Assembly (NCBI GenBank): GCA_009776435.1
Contig: WRNU01000003.1
Span: 1 to 36,227 of the forward strand
DNA: 36,227 nucleotides
Origin: Betaproteobacteria bacterium
GTDB lineage: Bacteria > Pseudomonadota > Gammaproteobacteria > Burkholderiales > Rhodocyclaceae
Reading direction: 5' to 3'
Notes under the pieces: model-generated
Seen by the model: the letters and a program-made list of their open reading frames with translations, nothing else
Told to the model about the DNA's origin: nothing
The model's database searches: none
Translations under genes and position numbers: made by a program
In this document: one piece after another, positions 1-9,551 of the stretch
How positions within the stretch are numbered: position 1 is the stretch's first letter
Layout: each line of letters opens with the position of its first letter

Positions 1-324
1 GCCACCGGCAAGCTCCTCGACAACAACAAATCCCCGTCGCGCCGTACCGGCGAACTCGACAACCGTGGCAGCCAGTTCTACCTGTCGCTCTACTGGGCCG
101 AATCGCTTGCCGCCCAGAACGAAGACAAGGAACTCGCCGAGCGTTTCGCTCCGCTTGCCAGGGCATTGGCGGCTGGCGAGCAGGACATCGTTGCCGAATT
201 CAAGGTCGTGCAGGGCAAGCCTGTCGATCTCGGGGGTTACTACCGCGTCGATGCTGGAAAATGCGACGCGATCATGCGATCCAGCAAGACTTTCAACGCG
301 GCGTTGGCGGTGTTGAGGGGCTGA
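1..324 (+). CDS. icd: NADP-dependent isocitrate dehydrogenase, monomeric type (C-terminal fragment; 5' end outside window)
   Basis: Frame 1 reads ATGKLLDNNKSPSRRTGELDNRGSQFYLSLYWAESLAAQNEDKELAERFAPLARAL...AALAVLRG*, typical of the C-terminus of monomeric IDH. Confidence 0.85.
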   Translation, partial: ATGKLLDNNKSPSRRTGELDNRGSQFYLSLYWAESLAAQNEDKELAERFAPLARALAAGEQDIVAEFKVVQGKPVDLGGYYRVDAGKCDAIMRSSKTFNAALAVLRG

Positions 325-379
325 ATGGGGAAAGTCGGGACAGACTGAGCAGAAGCTTAGTCTGTCCCGAAAAGACGGG

Positions 380-541
380 TTACGACGCCATTTCTTTGAG
401 GCGCTTGCGCATCGTGTCGTTCACAAGCCTTTGCCAGCCGCGCCCGGTGGCCCGTAAGCCTTCGAGTACGTTTGGATCGAAGCGTATAGTGACCACCGGG
501 CCTTCGAAAATCGCCTCGCAACCAGGCCAGGAGCCAGACAT
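380..541 (-). pseudogene. BrnA-like antitoxin C-terminal remnant
   Basis: MSGSWPGCEAIFEGPVVTIRFDPNVLEGLRATGRGWQRLVNDTMRKRLKEMAS: the V-T-I-R-x-D-x-x-V-L-x-x-L-R-A-x-G-x-G-W-Q core of BrnA. The N-terminal part is missing and no BrnT is adjacent. Confidence 0.5.
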
Positions 542-595
542 GTGTGACGGGAGGCCAGTGGCGCATGGAGCCGACCACATAGGTGGCGAGAATGA

Positions 596-668
596 CGTAG
601 GGGCGCGATTTATCGCGCCCAATGAGCACGAGCGCAACGATTTGGGCGCGATAAATCGCGCCCCTACG
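596..668. repeat. 25-bp perfect inverted repeat with 23-nt spacer; each arm is itself a palindrome
   Basis: cgtaggggcgcgatttatcgcgccc (596-620) is the exact reverse complement of gggcgcgataaatcgcgcccctacg (644-668). Each arm contains gggcgcgat-NN-atcgcgccc. Confidence 0.9.
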
Positions 669-957
669 AGTGTCCTGCCAAACCCCTCGTGACCGTCTCC
701 ACCACAGAGTGGGTGCGCTCTACCGTTATCTTGCTGATGGCCGGGCAAGCTTCCATGATTTCTTTTTTTGTGATTTTACCAATCTTGCTCTCAATGACTG
801 CCTTGATGCGGTCAGATCTGGGTAGGCCGCGATAACGCAGAAATTGAACCCTGTCCTCAAACTCGCTGTAGGCTTTTTGCAGAATACCGAGGCTGTAGCG
901 GATGAAAGGCAGATAATCGCTACGATTCTCGTGCCAGAGTACCGAGCTGTCCTGCAA
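664..957 (-). pseudogene. Fic-family protein C-terminal remnant
   Basis: QDSSVLWHENRSDYLPFIRYSLGILQKAYSEFEDRVQFLRYRGLPRSDRIKAVIESKIGKITKKEIMEACPAISKITVER resembles the C-terminal winged-helix region of Fic proteins. No catalytic HPFxxGNG part is present, and the homologous reading ends close to the repeat at 644-668. Confidence 0.5.
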
Positions 958-1001
958 CGCCTCATAATAAGTATCCTTGCTGTTTTTTCCGTTTGCCTCC
1001 C

Positions 1002-4000
1002 GTGTTTTCCGTCTTTTTCTCCAACCGCTGTGAAAGTCTGCTGGATGCCCTGTTGGCGCGGCGGGAGGCTTGCCGCTTGCAGGGGCCGTTTGCGCGCTGG
1101 CAGGTGATCGTTCCGGGGAGCGCGCTCAGGCGGCGCATCGAACTGGCGATGGCGGATCGCTTCGGGATCGGCGCGGGGGTCGAATTCGACTATCTGGCGC
1201 AGTGGTTGTGGCGGAAGATCGGTTGCGTCGTGGAGGTTCCGGCGTCGTCGCCCTATGCTCCGGATGCGCTCGTCTGGCGGATTTTCGCCGCGTTGGAAGG
1301 CGATTGGCCGGGGAAACACGCGCGGCTGGCGCGTTACCTGGAAAGGGCGGATGCACGGCAGCGTTTTGAATTGGCTGGGCGGCTGGCGCGTCTGTTCGAT
1401 CATTATCTGTGCTATCGCCCGGTGTGGCTCGAAGGATGGGCCGGTGAAAAACCCACGTTCGTGTCGCGTGAGGGGACACATCGAGCGGATGAAGCCTGGC
1501 AGGCCGAGTTGTGGCGGCGCATCGCTCTTCATGATGAATCCGGGGCGTTTCAGTTGCCGTTCTTGCGTTTTCTGCGCCGCGTGGCGCGGATGGAGGATGC
1601 CGCGCTCGCGCGGCTCGATCTGCCTGCCGCCGTCGATGTTTTTTGCCTGCCGAGTCTGCCGCCGCTTTACCTGGAGACGTTGCGCGCGCTGGCGCGGGTG
1701 ATGGATGTGCAGTTGTACGTGCTCAATCCGTGCCGCGAATACTGGTTCGACATCGTCGATGCGCGTCGCCTGTCGTGGCTGGCACGGCGGCAGCGCAATC
1801 TTTTCCATGAGACGGGCAACCGGCTGCTGGCGGCCTGGGGCAAGCAGACGCAAACGCAGATCGAATCCCTGTTTGAAGGCGAAAATCCTGTGCTGGAGCG
1901 CGCGGAATTTACGCCGCATGCGGATTCTCATCTGTTGGCATGCCTGCAAAACGCTTTTCTCGATTTGCGGGAACTCGAAGCAGGCAGTATCCGCCTGGAT
2001 AAAGATGACCGCAGCATCGAACTGCATCTGTGCCACTCGCGTATCCGCGAACTGGAGGCGCTGCATGATCGCCTGTTGGGGCTGTTCGGGGAACGAGAGG
2101 GCTTGCGCCCGGATGAGGTCGTCGTTCTCATGCCCGATCTGGCCGCCTGCGCGCCGTTGATCGAGGCGGTATTCGGCACTGCGCCGCGAGAGCGGTTCAT
2201 TCCGTGGCGCATCACGGGTCAGAGGCGGACGGAGGAGAATCCGGTTGCGCGCGCGCTCGACGATCTGCTGGCCCTGGCAGCGGGCAATGCGCCCGCAAGC
2301 CGGGTGTTCGACCTGCTGCGACAACCGTTGGTGGCGGCGCATTTTGGGTTGGCCGAATCAGAACTGGAACAGGTGCGTGACTGGATGCGCGAGGCGGGCA
2401 TCCGTTGGGGGCTGGATTCGGAACAGGCGCGTACCGTCGGCGCGCGCGGCGAGCATACCGTGGAGGCCGGACTCGCCCGTCTGTTCCTGTCCTGGGCGGC
2501 GGGAGACGTGGCCGGACGCGCGCTTTTCGCCGGACAGACCGGCATCCGTCACGCGCCGCAAGGCAGCGCAGGGATGGCGCTGGGCGCGTTCTGGCATTAC
2601 GCCCGCGCTCTGCATCGCTTGCGGGGCGAATTGCTGAAGGCGCGCGACGCCGAGGGCTGGCGAGCCGTGTTGCTGGCTTCGCTCACGGCCTTGATGGGAG
2701 AGCCGCCGAAGCACGCCGACGAGATGCGCGCCGTGCGTGAAACGATCAACGCGCTGGCCGACGATATGGCCGCTGCCGGTCTCGGTGGGCAGGAAACCGG
2801 CGGCGCGTTGCCGCTCGATGTCGTGCATCCAGCGCTACTCGAACGGCTCGATGAGACCCTGCACGGTAGCGTGCCCGGCGGTGCGGTGACGTTCAGCGCC
2901 CTGTCGGCCCTGCGTGGTTTGCCGTACCGGGTGGTGTGCGTCATCGGACTGGACAGCGATGCCTTTCCCGCCCGCGAGCGCGCGGACGAGTTCGATCTCA
3001 TGGCGGCCTTTCCGCAGAATGGCGACCGCCAGCGTCGGGACGACGAGCGAAATCTTTTTCTCGATGCCGTACTGGCTGCGCGCGATGTGCTGCATTTGTC
3101 CTGTGTCGGGCGTAGCGCGCGGGACAATGCCGAATTGCTTCCCTCCGTGCTGGTCGACGAACTGCTCGATGTGCTTGCCGCCGCCTGCGCCGAAGAACCG
3201 GGGCAGCCGGATTCGATTGCCGAGGCCCGCGCCCGGCTGATCGTGGAGCATCCGCTGCAATCCTTTTCAGCCGAGTATTTCGTGACGGAAGGGAAAAGGG
3301 ATCATCGCCTCGAGAGTTTTCGCGGCGAATTCGCCCGCGCGCTCGATGAGCGTTTTCGCCAACAGCGCGTGGGAAGAAAGCGCGTGGAGACCAATTCTTC
3401 TGAAGACGACGACGATCATGTCGAAGAAGACAGTGGCGGCAGGCCGTTTTTCACCTCTCCCCTGCCGCCGCCGGGTGAAGAGTGGCGTTGCGTCGATCTC
3501 ACCCAACTCAAGCGTTTTTTCAGCAATCCCTGTCGTTTTCTGCTGCGCGAACGTTTGGGACTCGATCTTCCGGAGAGTGAAGAAGATCTCGCCGATGTCG
3601 AATCGTTCGTTCCGGACTGGCAGACAAACCGCACGCTCGTGGCGCGTTTGTTGCCCGTCCTACTGGAAGAGGGGGAGAAAGGGGACGCTTCGATCGCGGA
3701 TGATGCGCTTTTTTCCCTTGCCCGCGCGGGGGGTGAATACCCAGTCGGGAGGCTGGGGGAGGGGGCGTTGCGCCGCGAACTGGTTTCTCTGCGCGGTTTC
3801 GCCGAGCGGGTGAACGCGGCGCGCGCTTTGCCCCGCTGTCCGGTGCATACCGTGAGACTTGAACACGTGCTCCGTTTCAACGGTGAGCATGAAGCCGAAA
3901 CCTGGGAACTGCGGGCCGCCTTCGGTGCGTTGCGCGCAACGGGACTCGTTGCCTTTCGTTACGATGACGTTCGCGCCAGCGATGTGCTTGCAGCCTGGTT

Positions 4001-4409
4001 CGACCATCTGACGCTCTGCGCCGCGCCGTCGCCGGGGGTGGAGTGCCGGACTCGCGGTTTGTCGCGCGAAGGCGGATTCGTGCTGCATCCCTTGCCCGCT
4101 GCCGATGCGCACGCGCAACTCGGAAAATTGCTGGCGCTCTACCGTGCGGGACTGCGTGAGCCGCTACGTTTTTTCCCGAAGTCGGCCTGGGAATATGCCC
4201 GTATCCGCGCCCGAGAGGGCAACGAAGACAGGGCCCTCAAGGAAGCCTTCAAGAAATGGAACGAGGGCGACTTTCCCGAAAGGAAACACGCCGCCTACCG
4301 GCTGGCCCTGCGCGGCATGCGCATGGAAGAAGCCTTCGATGACGTGTTCCGGGAAAACGCCGAAATCGTGTTCGGCGCGTTGTGGCAGGTGTTCGAGGAT
4401 TGTCGTTAG
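1002..4409 (+). CDS. recC: Exodeoxyribonuclease V subunit gamma (RecC)
   Basis: Long ORF beginning (GTG) FSVFFSNRCESLLDALLARREACRLQGPFARWQVIVPGSALRRRIELAMADRFGIGAGVEFDYLAQWLWRKI; also VVVLMPDL...IPWRITGQR and FSALSALRGLPYRVVCVIGLDSDAFP. These are RecC hallmarks. Confidence 0.93.
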   Translation: MFSVFFSNRCESLLDALLARREACRLQGPFARWQVIVPGSALRRRIELAMADRFGIGAGVEFDYLAQWLWRKIGCVVEVPASSPYAPDALVWRIFAALEGDWPGKHARLARYLERADARQRFELAGRLARLFDHYLCYRPVWLEGWAGEKPTFVSREGTHRADEAWQAELWRRIALHDESGAFQLPFLRFLRRVARMEDAALARLDLPAAVDVFCLPSLPPLYLETLRALARVMDVQLYVLNPCREYWFDIVDARRLSWLARRQRNLFHETGNRLLAAWGKQTQTQIESLFEGENPVLERAEFTPHADSHLLACLQNAFLDLRELEAGSIRLDKDDRSIELHLCHSRIRELEALHDRLLGLFGEREGLRPDEVVVLMPDLAACAPLIEAVFGTAPRERFIPWRITGQRRTEENPVARALDDLLALAAGNAPASRVFDLLRQPLVAAHFGLAESELEQVRDWMREAGIRWGLDSEQARTVGARGEHTVEAGLARLFLSWAAGDVAGRALFAGQTGIRHAPQGSAGMALGAFWHYARALHRLRGELLKARDAEGWRAVLLASLTALMGEPPKHADEMRAVRETINALADDMAAAGLGGQETGGALPLDVVHPALLERLDETLHGSVPGGAVTFSALSALRGLPYRVVCVIGLDSDAFPARERADEFDLMAAFPQNGDRQRRDDERNLFLDAVLAARDVLHLSCVGRSARDNAELLPSVLVDELLDVLAAACAEEPGQPDSIAEARARLIVEHPLQSFSAEYFVTEGKRDHRLESFRGEFARALDERFRQQRVGRKRVETNSSEDDDDHVEEDSGGRPFFTSPLPPPGEEWRCVDLTQLKRFFSNPCRFLLRERLGLDLPESEEDLADVESFVPDWQTNRTLVARLLPVLLEEGEKGDASIADDALFSLARAGGEYPVGRLGEGALRRELVSLRGFAERVNAARALPRCPVHTVRLEHVLRFNGEHEAETWELRAAFGALRATGLVAFRYDDVRASDVLAAWFDHLTLCAAPSPGVECRTRGLSREGGFVLHPLPAADAHAQLGKLLALYRAGLREPLRFFPKSAWEYARIRAREGNEDRALKEAFKKWNEGDFPERKHAAYRLALRGMRMEEAFDDVFRENAEIVFGALWQVFEDCR

Positions 4410-4492
4410 GGCGGTTTACCAACACTGGTTCAGTCCTTCTGATTCCATTATAATCATCTGATTTTATTATATATTTATATTCATAATGATTT

Positions 4493-4521
4493 TTGCAAAT
4501 ACATTTCAACAAATCTATATG
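4493..4521 (+). promoter_or_regulatory. Candidate sigma-70-like promoter in AT-rich region
   Basis: ttgcaa (4493-4498), 17-nt spacer, tatatg (4516-4521), within a strongly AT-rich block. Each hexamer matches consensus at 4 of 6 positions. Confidence 0.3.
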
Positions 4522-4527
4522 GCATTT

Positions 4528-4687
4528 TTTGAGAGTGCCACATAAAAACCTTGCGCTTAATGTGGGTTTAGGCCCATAATTCGCGCCGGTTTGATTGCGC
4601 ATGGTGCGTGGTCAATAGTGGTGTCTCCTCCACCCTCATCTTTGGTGTGGATTTAACGCAGTCCGGACACGGACTGCGTTTTTTTTT
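4528..4687 (+). ncRNA. Candidate structured small RNA or attenuated leader between recC and the chemoreceptor gene
   Basis: Candidate promoter upstream and strong intrinsic terminator at the 3' end. ccacat (4538-4543)/atgtgg (4560-4565) and tggg (4563-4566)/ccca (4573-4576) are mutually exclusive stems. No convincing ORF. Confidence 0.3.
4655..4687 (+). terminator. Intrinsic (Rho-independent) terminator
   Basis: aacgcagtccg-gaca-cggactgcgtt followed by a T-rich tract; 10-bp perfect GC-rich stem. Confidence 0.9.
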
Positions 4688-4862
4688 GGCGTTCGACAGA
4701 GTGCGCTCGCCGATGGATGATCTGACTTGACCCTGGCATAAGTAGTTTCCGCAACCAGAGCGGAAACGGGGATTTTTCACATTACAAAAACTCTGTTTCG
4801 GACATCGTTCATGCGTCGCTTTATCGGAACTGTCTTGTCGGACGTTCCTTTTGGAGTACGTT

Positions 4863-6521
4863 ATGTTTAGTAATTTCAAGGTTGGCAGCAGGCTCTTTTT
4901 TCTCACTGCGTTTGCTTCGATAGTTACCGTCGTCGTCGCACTGTTCGGAATGTTCGGCATGGCAAGGATGTCGAACAGCATGGACGACATGTACAACAGC
5001 AGGGCCGTGGCATTGGCCCAACTCGGCAAGATCAACACCAGGGTCGGCGCGCTGACTGCCGATATTTTCCGCGCCTTGCAGCACAACCCCGACTCGGAAA
5101 TCAACAGGATCCACAGCAGCCACACGGTTGTGGAGCACCTGGAATCGGTTGAAAGGGAACTCAAGGAGGTCGATGCGGCATGGGCGCTCTATACCGCTAC
5201 CCCTATGGAGGGCGAAGAAAAGGAACTGGCGGCCCGGTTCAGTGAAAGCTATGCCCGATTCGTCAAGGAGGTCATTCGCCCCGCCATCAGTTCATTGCGC
5301 GCCAACGATTTTTCCTATGCCGTCCATGAACATTTCATTCGAGGATACCGTGAGTTGGGGGTGCCTGTGGAAAGAATCGCCGGTGATTTGACCGATATGA
5401 ATGGCGTGCTTGCCACGGAGAGTTTCAAGCAGGCGGGGGACGCCTATCGATCATCACGCGCAAACATGCTGATCGCTTTTGCCGTCGGCCTCTTGATCAG
5501 CGCGTTCATTGCCTGGAAGATCATTCGTACCATCGTTGCCCCGTTGTCGGGCTTGCAGACGGCAATGGTCGAAATCGAACGGAGCGGCGACTTCACCCGG
5601 CGCGTAGAGGTTTCCGGTTCCGACGAGGTCGGTCAAACTGCGAAATCGTACAATCATTTGCTGGTCGTGTTGCAGAAAGCCCTGGGCGAAATTCTTGAAC
5701 ATACGACCCGTCTCGACGCGGCAGCGACCGAACTCGCCGTTACCGCGCGGCATGCCGCCCATGGCTCGGCGACGACCAGCGAGACATCCTCGGCGATGGC
5801 CACCTCGGTCGAGGAGATGACCGTCAGCGTCACCCACATCAGCGAAAACGCGCAGGAGACCTCCGAAATCACGCAACAAACCGGCGAACTCTCGCAACAG
5901 GGCGGCGAGGTCATCCGTCAGACCGTCATCGAAATGCGCGCCATGGCCGAAGCCGTGCGCAAGTCTTCCGAGAGCATCACGGAACTGGGCCATCAGTCCG
6001 AACAGATCTCCAGCATCGTGCAGGTGATCAAGGATGTTGCCGATCAGACCAATCTTCTGGCGCTGAATGCGGCGATCGAAGCGGCGCGTGCCGGAGAACA
6101 GGGACGCGGGTTTGCCGTCGTTGCCGACGAAGTAAGAAAACTCGCCGAACGCACCACCAGCGCCACTGGCGAGATCGGCGCAAAAATCGCCGCCATCCAG
6201 GACAGTTCGCATTTGGCGGTGGCCGCGATGAGCAGCGCCGCCGGGCGGGTCGAATCCGGCGTTGAACTGGCCGATCGGGCCGGAGAGGCCATCACGAATA
6301 TCCAGCAGGGCGCCAAACTGGTGCAGACGCACGTCGGCGACATCACCTCGGTTCTGGCCGAGCAGGGTGTTGCCAGCCATGCGATTTCGCAGCAGGTCGA
6401 GCGCGTTGCTCAGGCTGCGGAGGAAAGCAGCGCCGCAGCGCGCAGTTCTTCCGATGCGGCGTCGAACATCGAACAACTGGCGCGGGCGATGCGCGACGTG
6501 GTGGCAAAGTTCAAAGTCTGA
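4863..6521 (+). CDS. Methyl-accepting chemotaxis protein (periplasmic 4HB-type sensor, HAMP, MCP signalling domain)
   Basis: [63 protein letters not shown]2 followed by [53 protein letters not shown] tggag upstream of the ATG. Confidence 0.93.
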   Translation: MFSNFKVGSRLFFLTAFASIVTVVVALFGMFGMARMSNSMDDMYNSRAVALAQLGKINTRVGALTADIFRALQHNPDSEINRIHSSHTVVEHLESVERELKEVDAAWALYTATPMEGEEKELAARFSESYARFVKEVIRPAISSLRANDFSYAVHEHFIRGYRELGVPVERIAGDLTDMNGVLATESFKQAGDAYRSSRANMLIAFAVGLLISAFIAWKIIRTIVAPLSGLQTAMVEIERSGDFTRRVEVSGSDEVGQTAKSYNHLLVVLQKALGEILEHTTRLDAAATELAVTARHAAHGSATTSETSSAMATSVEEMTVSVTHISENAQETSEITQQTGELSQQGGEVIRQTVIEMRAMAEAVRKSSESITELGHQSEQISSIVQVIKDVADQTNLLALNAAIEAARAGEQGRGFAVVADEVRKLAERTTSATGEIGAKIAAIQDSSHLAVAAMSSAAGRVESGVELADRAGEAITNIQQGAKLVQTHVGDITSVLAEQGVASHAISQQVERVAQAAEESSAAARSSSDAASNIEQLARAMRDVVAKFKV

Positions 6522-6528
6522 ACCCGCT

Positions 6529-7992
6529 TTAATTTCCCCGTCCCGGCTCCCGCGCGAACCATTCCAGTTGGGCGTGCAGGGATTCGCCTCCGGCAATCTG
6601 AGGGTTGGACGAGGTGATGCCGTCGGCCGCTTCGCGGGCGGCAATAGTGGCCTTGGCGCGTTCGAACGCTTCGGTGAATGAGCGGGTTTCGCGCAACGCT
6701 TCGTCGAAATAGGCGCGGCCAAAGTCGGTCAGATCGTTCGTGTCGTTGCAGCCGAAAGAATTGCGGTCGGCATCGGCGGCAGTGATGACCAGGGTGTCGG
6801 GATCGGCGAGCCTGGGGATGAAGCCGCCGGAATAGCAGGCCGAAACCACCACCACCCGGCGTTTGATACCGGCTTCGTCGAGCGCCGTGCGCAGCATCTC
6901 CGGGGTGATGTCGGAGAAACCGAACGGCGAAAACTTGATGGAAAAACGGTGATCGGCTGAACCGTGCGAGGTCAGGAACAGGAAAAGCAGGTCTTCTTCT
7001 CCGTTCATCTGCTCGCCGATGCGACGTAGCGCCCTCGAGAGCGATTCATGGTTGGCAAACGGGAGCCTCCGGGCCGTGGCCGGGTTGTTGACCAGGATCA
7101 TGGTGTGGCCGGCGGTGGCGTAACGATCCCTGAACAGTTGCTCGACAGTGATGGTCTCGCGCATGAATACGCCTTCTTCGTCGCCTGCGAAGCCGAGGAA
7201 AAAGATTTCCGGCACGCCGGGTTTTCCGGTCTCGATCCTGGCCAGATGCTCATCGAGGAGGCGAGACTGGCCGTAGAACACTTCTTCGTCGATGGCGAGT
7301 CCGCCGGTCTCTTTGGTGTATGTCAGGGGGGCGTCCGTGTCGACTTGCCAGAGCGCCAGCGGGTTGGCGCTGGTGAAGACGGCGAACAGGGCCGACAGGG
7401 TAAACGGTACACACAGGATGCGCTGCCAGCCGCGCCCGATATGGGCGATGTACCGTGCGCCAGCCAGTGCCAGCCAGATGTGGGGCAGCGCGGAAATGAA
7501 GTATGCAAACCATGGAGCAAGACTGATGTCGCCTAAATGCCAATCGCCTGGCAGTGACGTATCCGAATCCGGGTATGTGTAGCGGGAATGGTAGAAAAAC
7601 GCCAGATTGGTGATGACCGACACTAACTTTGCGCCGATGAATCCAGCCAGCGGCACTATGAGCAGCAGCAGGGTAAATACCAGCCAGACGGCTTCTCCGT
7701 CCTGTCGCCTGTCCATCCACTTCAGCAAACCGGCGAAGAGGGCGACGGCAGCAAACGGAACGGATGCCGTGCCGACAAACGTTGCGCCTTCGATGATCGC
7801 GCCGTCCTCCCAGCCGTTCAGAGCGATGGAAAGAATGATCGAGATCAGGCAATAGAACAGGACGAGCCAGGGAAGCTTGGCGATGTTCGGACTGAAACTG
7901 CCCGGTTCGGGACGGCGCAGGGTCAGGACGCGGCCAAGCTGGCGCAGGTCGGTAAGCAGGCTGGAATGCAGGATGGCTTCGGAAACAGGCAT
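6529..7992 (-). CDS. Membrane-associated peptidase C13 (legumain/GPI8-like) family protein
   Basis: N-terminal multi-TM segment, then LLFLFLTSHGSADHRFSI...IKRRVVVVSACYSGGFIPRLADPDTLVITAADADRNSFGC, with catalytic His (SHG) and Cys (SACYSGG). The start is uncertain; a GTG at 8022 is also possible. Confidence 0.8.
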   Translation of the reverse strand: MPVSEAILHSSLLTDLRQLGRVLTLRRPEPGSFSPNIAKLPWLVLFYCLISIILSIALNGWEDGAIIEGATFVGTASVPFAAVALFAGLLKWMDRRQDGEAVWLVFTLLLLIVPLAGFIGAKLVSVITNLAFFYHSRYTYPDSDTSLPGDWHLGDISLAPWFAYFISALPHIWLALAGARYIAHIGRGWQRILCVPFTLSALFAVFTSANPLALWQVDTDAPLTYTKETGGLAIDEEVFYGQSRLLDEHLARIETGKPGVPEIFFLGFAGDEEGVFMRETITVEQLFRDRYATAGHTMILVNNPATARRLPFANHESLSRALRRIGEQMNGEEDLLFLFLTSHGSADHRFSIKFSPFGFSDITPEMLRTALDEAGIKRRVVVVSACYSGGFIPRLADPDTLVITAADADRNSFGCNDTNDLTDFGRAYFDEALRETRSFTEAFERAKATIAAREAADGITSSNPQIAGGESLHAQLEWFAREPGRGN

Positions 7993-8041
7993 GTGAGTTT
8001 CTGTAAAGATTTGCGCCGACACAATCTCGGACGCGGAGGCT

Positions 8042-8587
8042 TCATGGCGCGGTTGTCTTACCGTTCAATTGGGGGGCGTTTCCGTGAAGAATCGCTGCTT
8101 GCCAGCATCCCAGTTTGGCTGTAAAGGCCAGAGTATAGGCGGGGCTGGAGGAGGGCAGTATATGGATTTCCAGGCCGGGACGCGCCAGCCGGGGTGCGAA
8201 TTTTGCCGCGCAACGCCCGTTGAAACAGATGCGCTCGAGTGCGGGAGCCTGATCGATCAGGGCATCGAGATCGTTGGCTTCTCCGGCGCGGATGTCGGCA
8301 TCGAGCGCGCCGGGCCGCACACAGGCGCGGTAGACATCCCAGATGCCGACCCGATGCGTCAGAACGCGCCGGATACGTTCGGCGTAAGGAAGCTCGGGGA
8401 GCGGTTCGGCGAGGATTGCGCCAAGCAGTTTCCAGAAATGATTTTGCCGGTGCCCGTAATATTGTTGGGTCGCCAGGGACGCAGGGGATGGGAAACTCCC
8501 CAGGATCAGGCAGCGGATGCCGGGATCGAAAACCGGGGCCAGGCCGGTCAACCGGACGAATTCATGCGTTGTTGCGGTTATGCTCAT
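8042..8587 (-). CDS. DNA-deoxyinosine glycosylase (UDG superfamily)
   Basis: CLILGSFPSPASLATQQYYGHRQNHFWKLLGAIL...VGIWDVYRACVRPGALDADIRAGEANDL...ICFNGRCAAKFAPRL...ILPSSSPAYTL. Confidence 0.85.
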   Translation of the reverse strand: MSITATTHEFVRLTGLAPVFDPGIRCLILGSFPSPASLATQQYYGHRQNHFWKLLGAILAEPLPELPYAERIRRVLTHRVGIWDVYRACVRPGALDADIRAGEANDLDALIDQAPALERICFNGRCAAKFAPRLARPGLEIHILPSSSPAYTLAFTAKLGCWQAAILHGNAPQLNGKTTAP

Positions 8588-8717
8588 GGAGTACGTCGCA
8601 TTTGCCCTGCGCAGCGGATCAAACTCGTCGGAGATGCCTGGTTGCCATCACAACGGCCGTATTATCAACACTTTTCGGGTTTCATGCGATAAAATTCATC
8701 TTTCGCCTTCATGCAAT

Positions 8718-9551
8718 ATGTTCAAAGAGTCCGTGAATTCGAGCCTTCCCGACAATCCTCTCGTCCGCCTCGATGGCGTGCGCTTCGCCTACGGCGAACG
8801 CGAGATCCTGCGCGGCATCGATTTGACCGTGCGCCGTGGACAGGTGGTGGCGATCATGGGGGGGAGCGGCTGTGGCAAGACGACGCTGTTGCGCCTGATC
8901 AGCGGGCAGTTGCGGGCGGCTTCGGGCAAGGTCGAGGTGGATGGACGGGATTTGCGACGCCTCTCGACGGGGTCGCTGTACGCAATGCGGCGGCGCATGG
9001 GCATGTTGTTCCAGTTCGGGGCGCTCTTTACCGATATGAGCGTGTTCGACAACGTGGCATTTCCTTTGCGCGAACACACCGGACTGCCCGCCCAATTGAT
9101 CCGCGATCTCGTGTTGATGAAGCTTCACGCAGTCGGGTTGCGCGGCGCGCATGCGCTGATGCCCTCCGAGCTTTCCGGCGGAATGGCGCGGCGGGTGGCG
9201 TTGGCGCGGGCCGTGGCGCTCGATCCGATGCTGATGCTCTACGACGAGCCTTTTGCCGGGCTCGACCCGATCTCCCTCGGCGTCACCGGCCAGTTGATCC
9301 GACGCTTGAACGATGCCCTCGGCGCGGCTTCCATCATGGTGACGCATGACGTGCAGGTTTCGCTCGATCTGGTCGATTACATCTATTTCGTATCCAACGG
9401 CGTCATCGTGGCGCAAGGCTCGCCGGAAGAGATTCGCACGTCGAGCGATCCTTTCGTGCGCCAGTTCGTCCATGCCGAGGCCGATGGCCCGGTTCCGTTC
9501 CATTATCCCGCTCCGCCATTGGAGAGTCTGCTTGCCGGAGTCGCGGCATGA
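8718..9551 (+). CDS. mlaF: Phospholipid ABC transporter ATP-binding protein MlaF
   Basis: Walker [12 protein letters not shown], signature [14 protein letters not shown], Walker [13 protein letters not shown]; first gene of the mla cluster. Confidence 0.93.
   Translation: MFKESVNSSLPDNPLVRLDGVRFAYGEREILRGIDLTVRRGQVVAIMGGSGCGKTTLLRLISGQLRAASGKVEVDGRDLRRLSTGSLYAMRRRMGMLFQFGALFTDMSVFDNVAFPLREHTGLPAQLIRDLVLMKLHAVGLRGAHALMPSELSGGMARRVALARAVALDPMLMLYDEPFAGLDPISLGVTGQLIRRLNDALGAASIMVTHDVQVSLDLVDYIYFVSNGVIVAQGSPEEIRTSSDPFVRQFVHAEADGPVPFHYPAPPLESLLAGVAA

Noticed and set aside
726-2342. 538-aa minus-strand ORF opposite recC
   Set aside because: Antisense shadow ORF in high-GC DNA; low-complexity R/Q/P-rich translation with no recognisable domain, and recC on the other strand is convincing.
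5454-6722. 422-aa minus-strand ORF opposite the chemoreceptor gene
   Set aside because: Antisense of a conserved MCP; similar shadows appear opposite the other MCPs (29417-30559, 32622-33890).
8856-8863. G-run in the mlaF Walker A region
   Set aside because: Only 7 Gs, encoding the constrained Gly codons of the P-loop (MGGSGCGK); no reason to infer variation.
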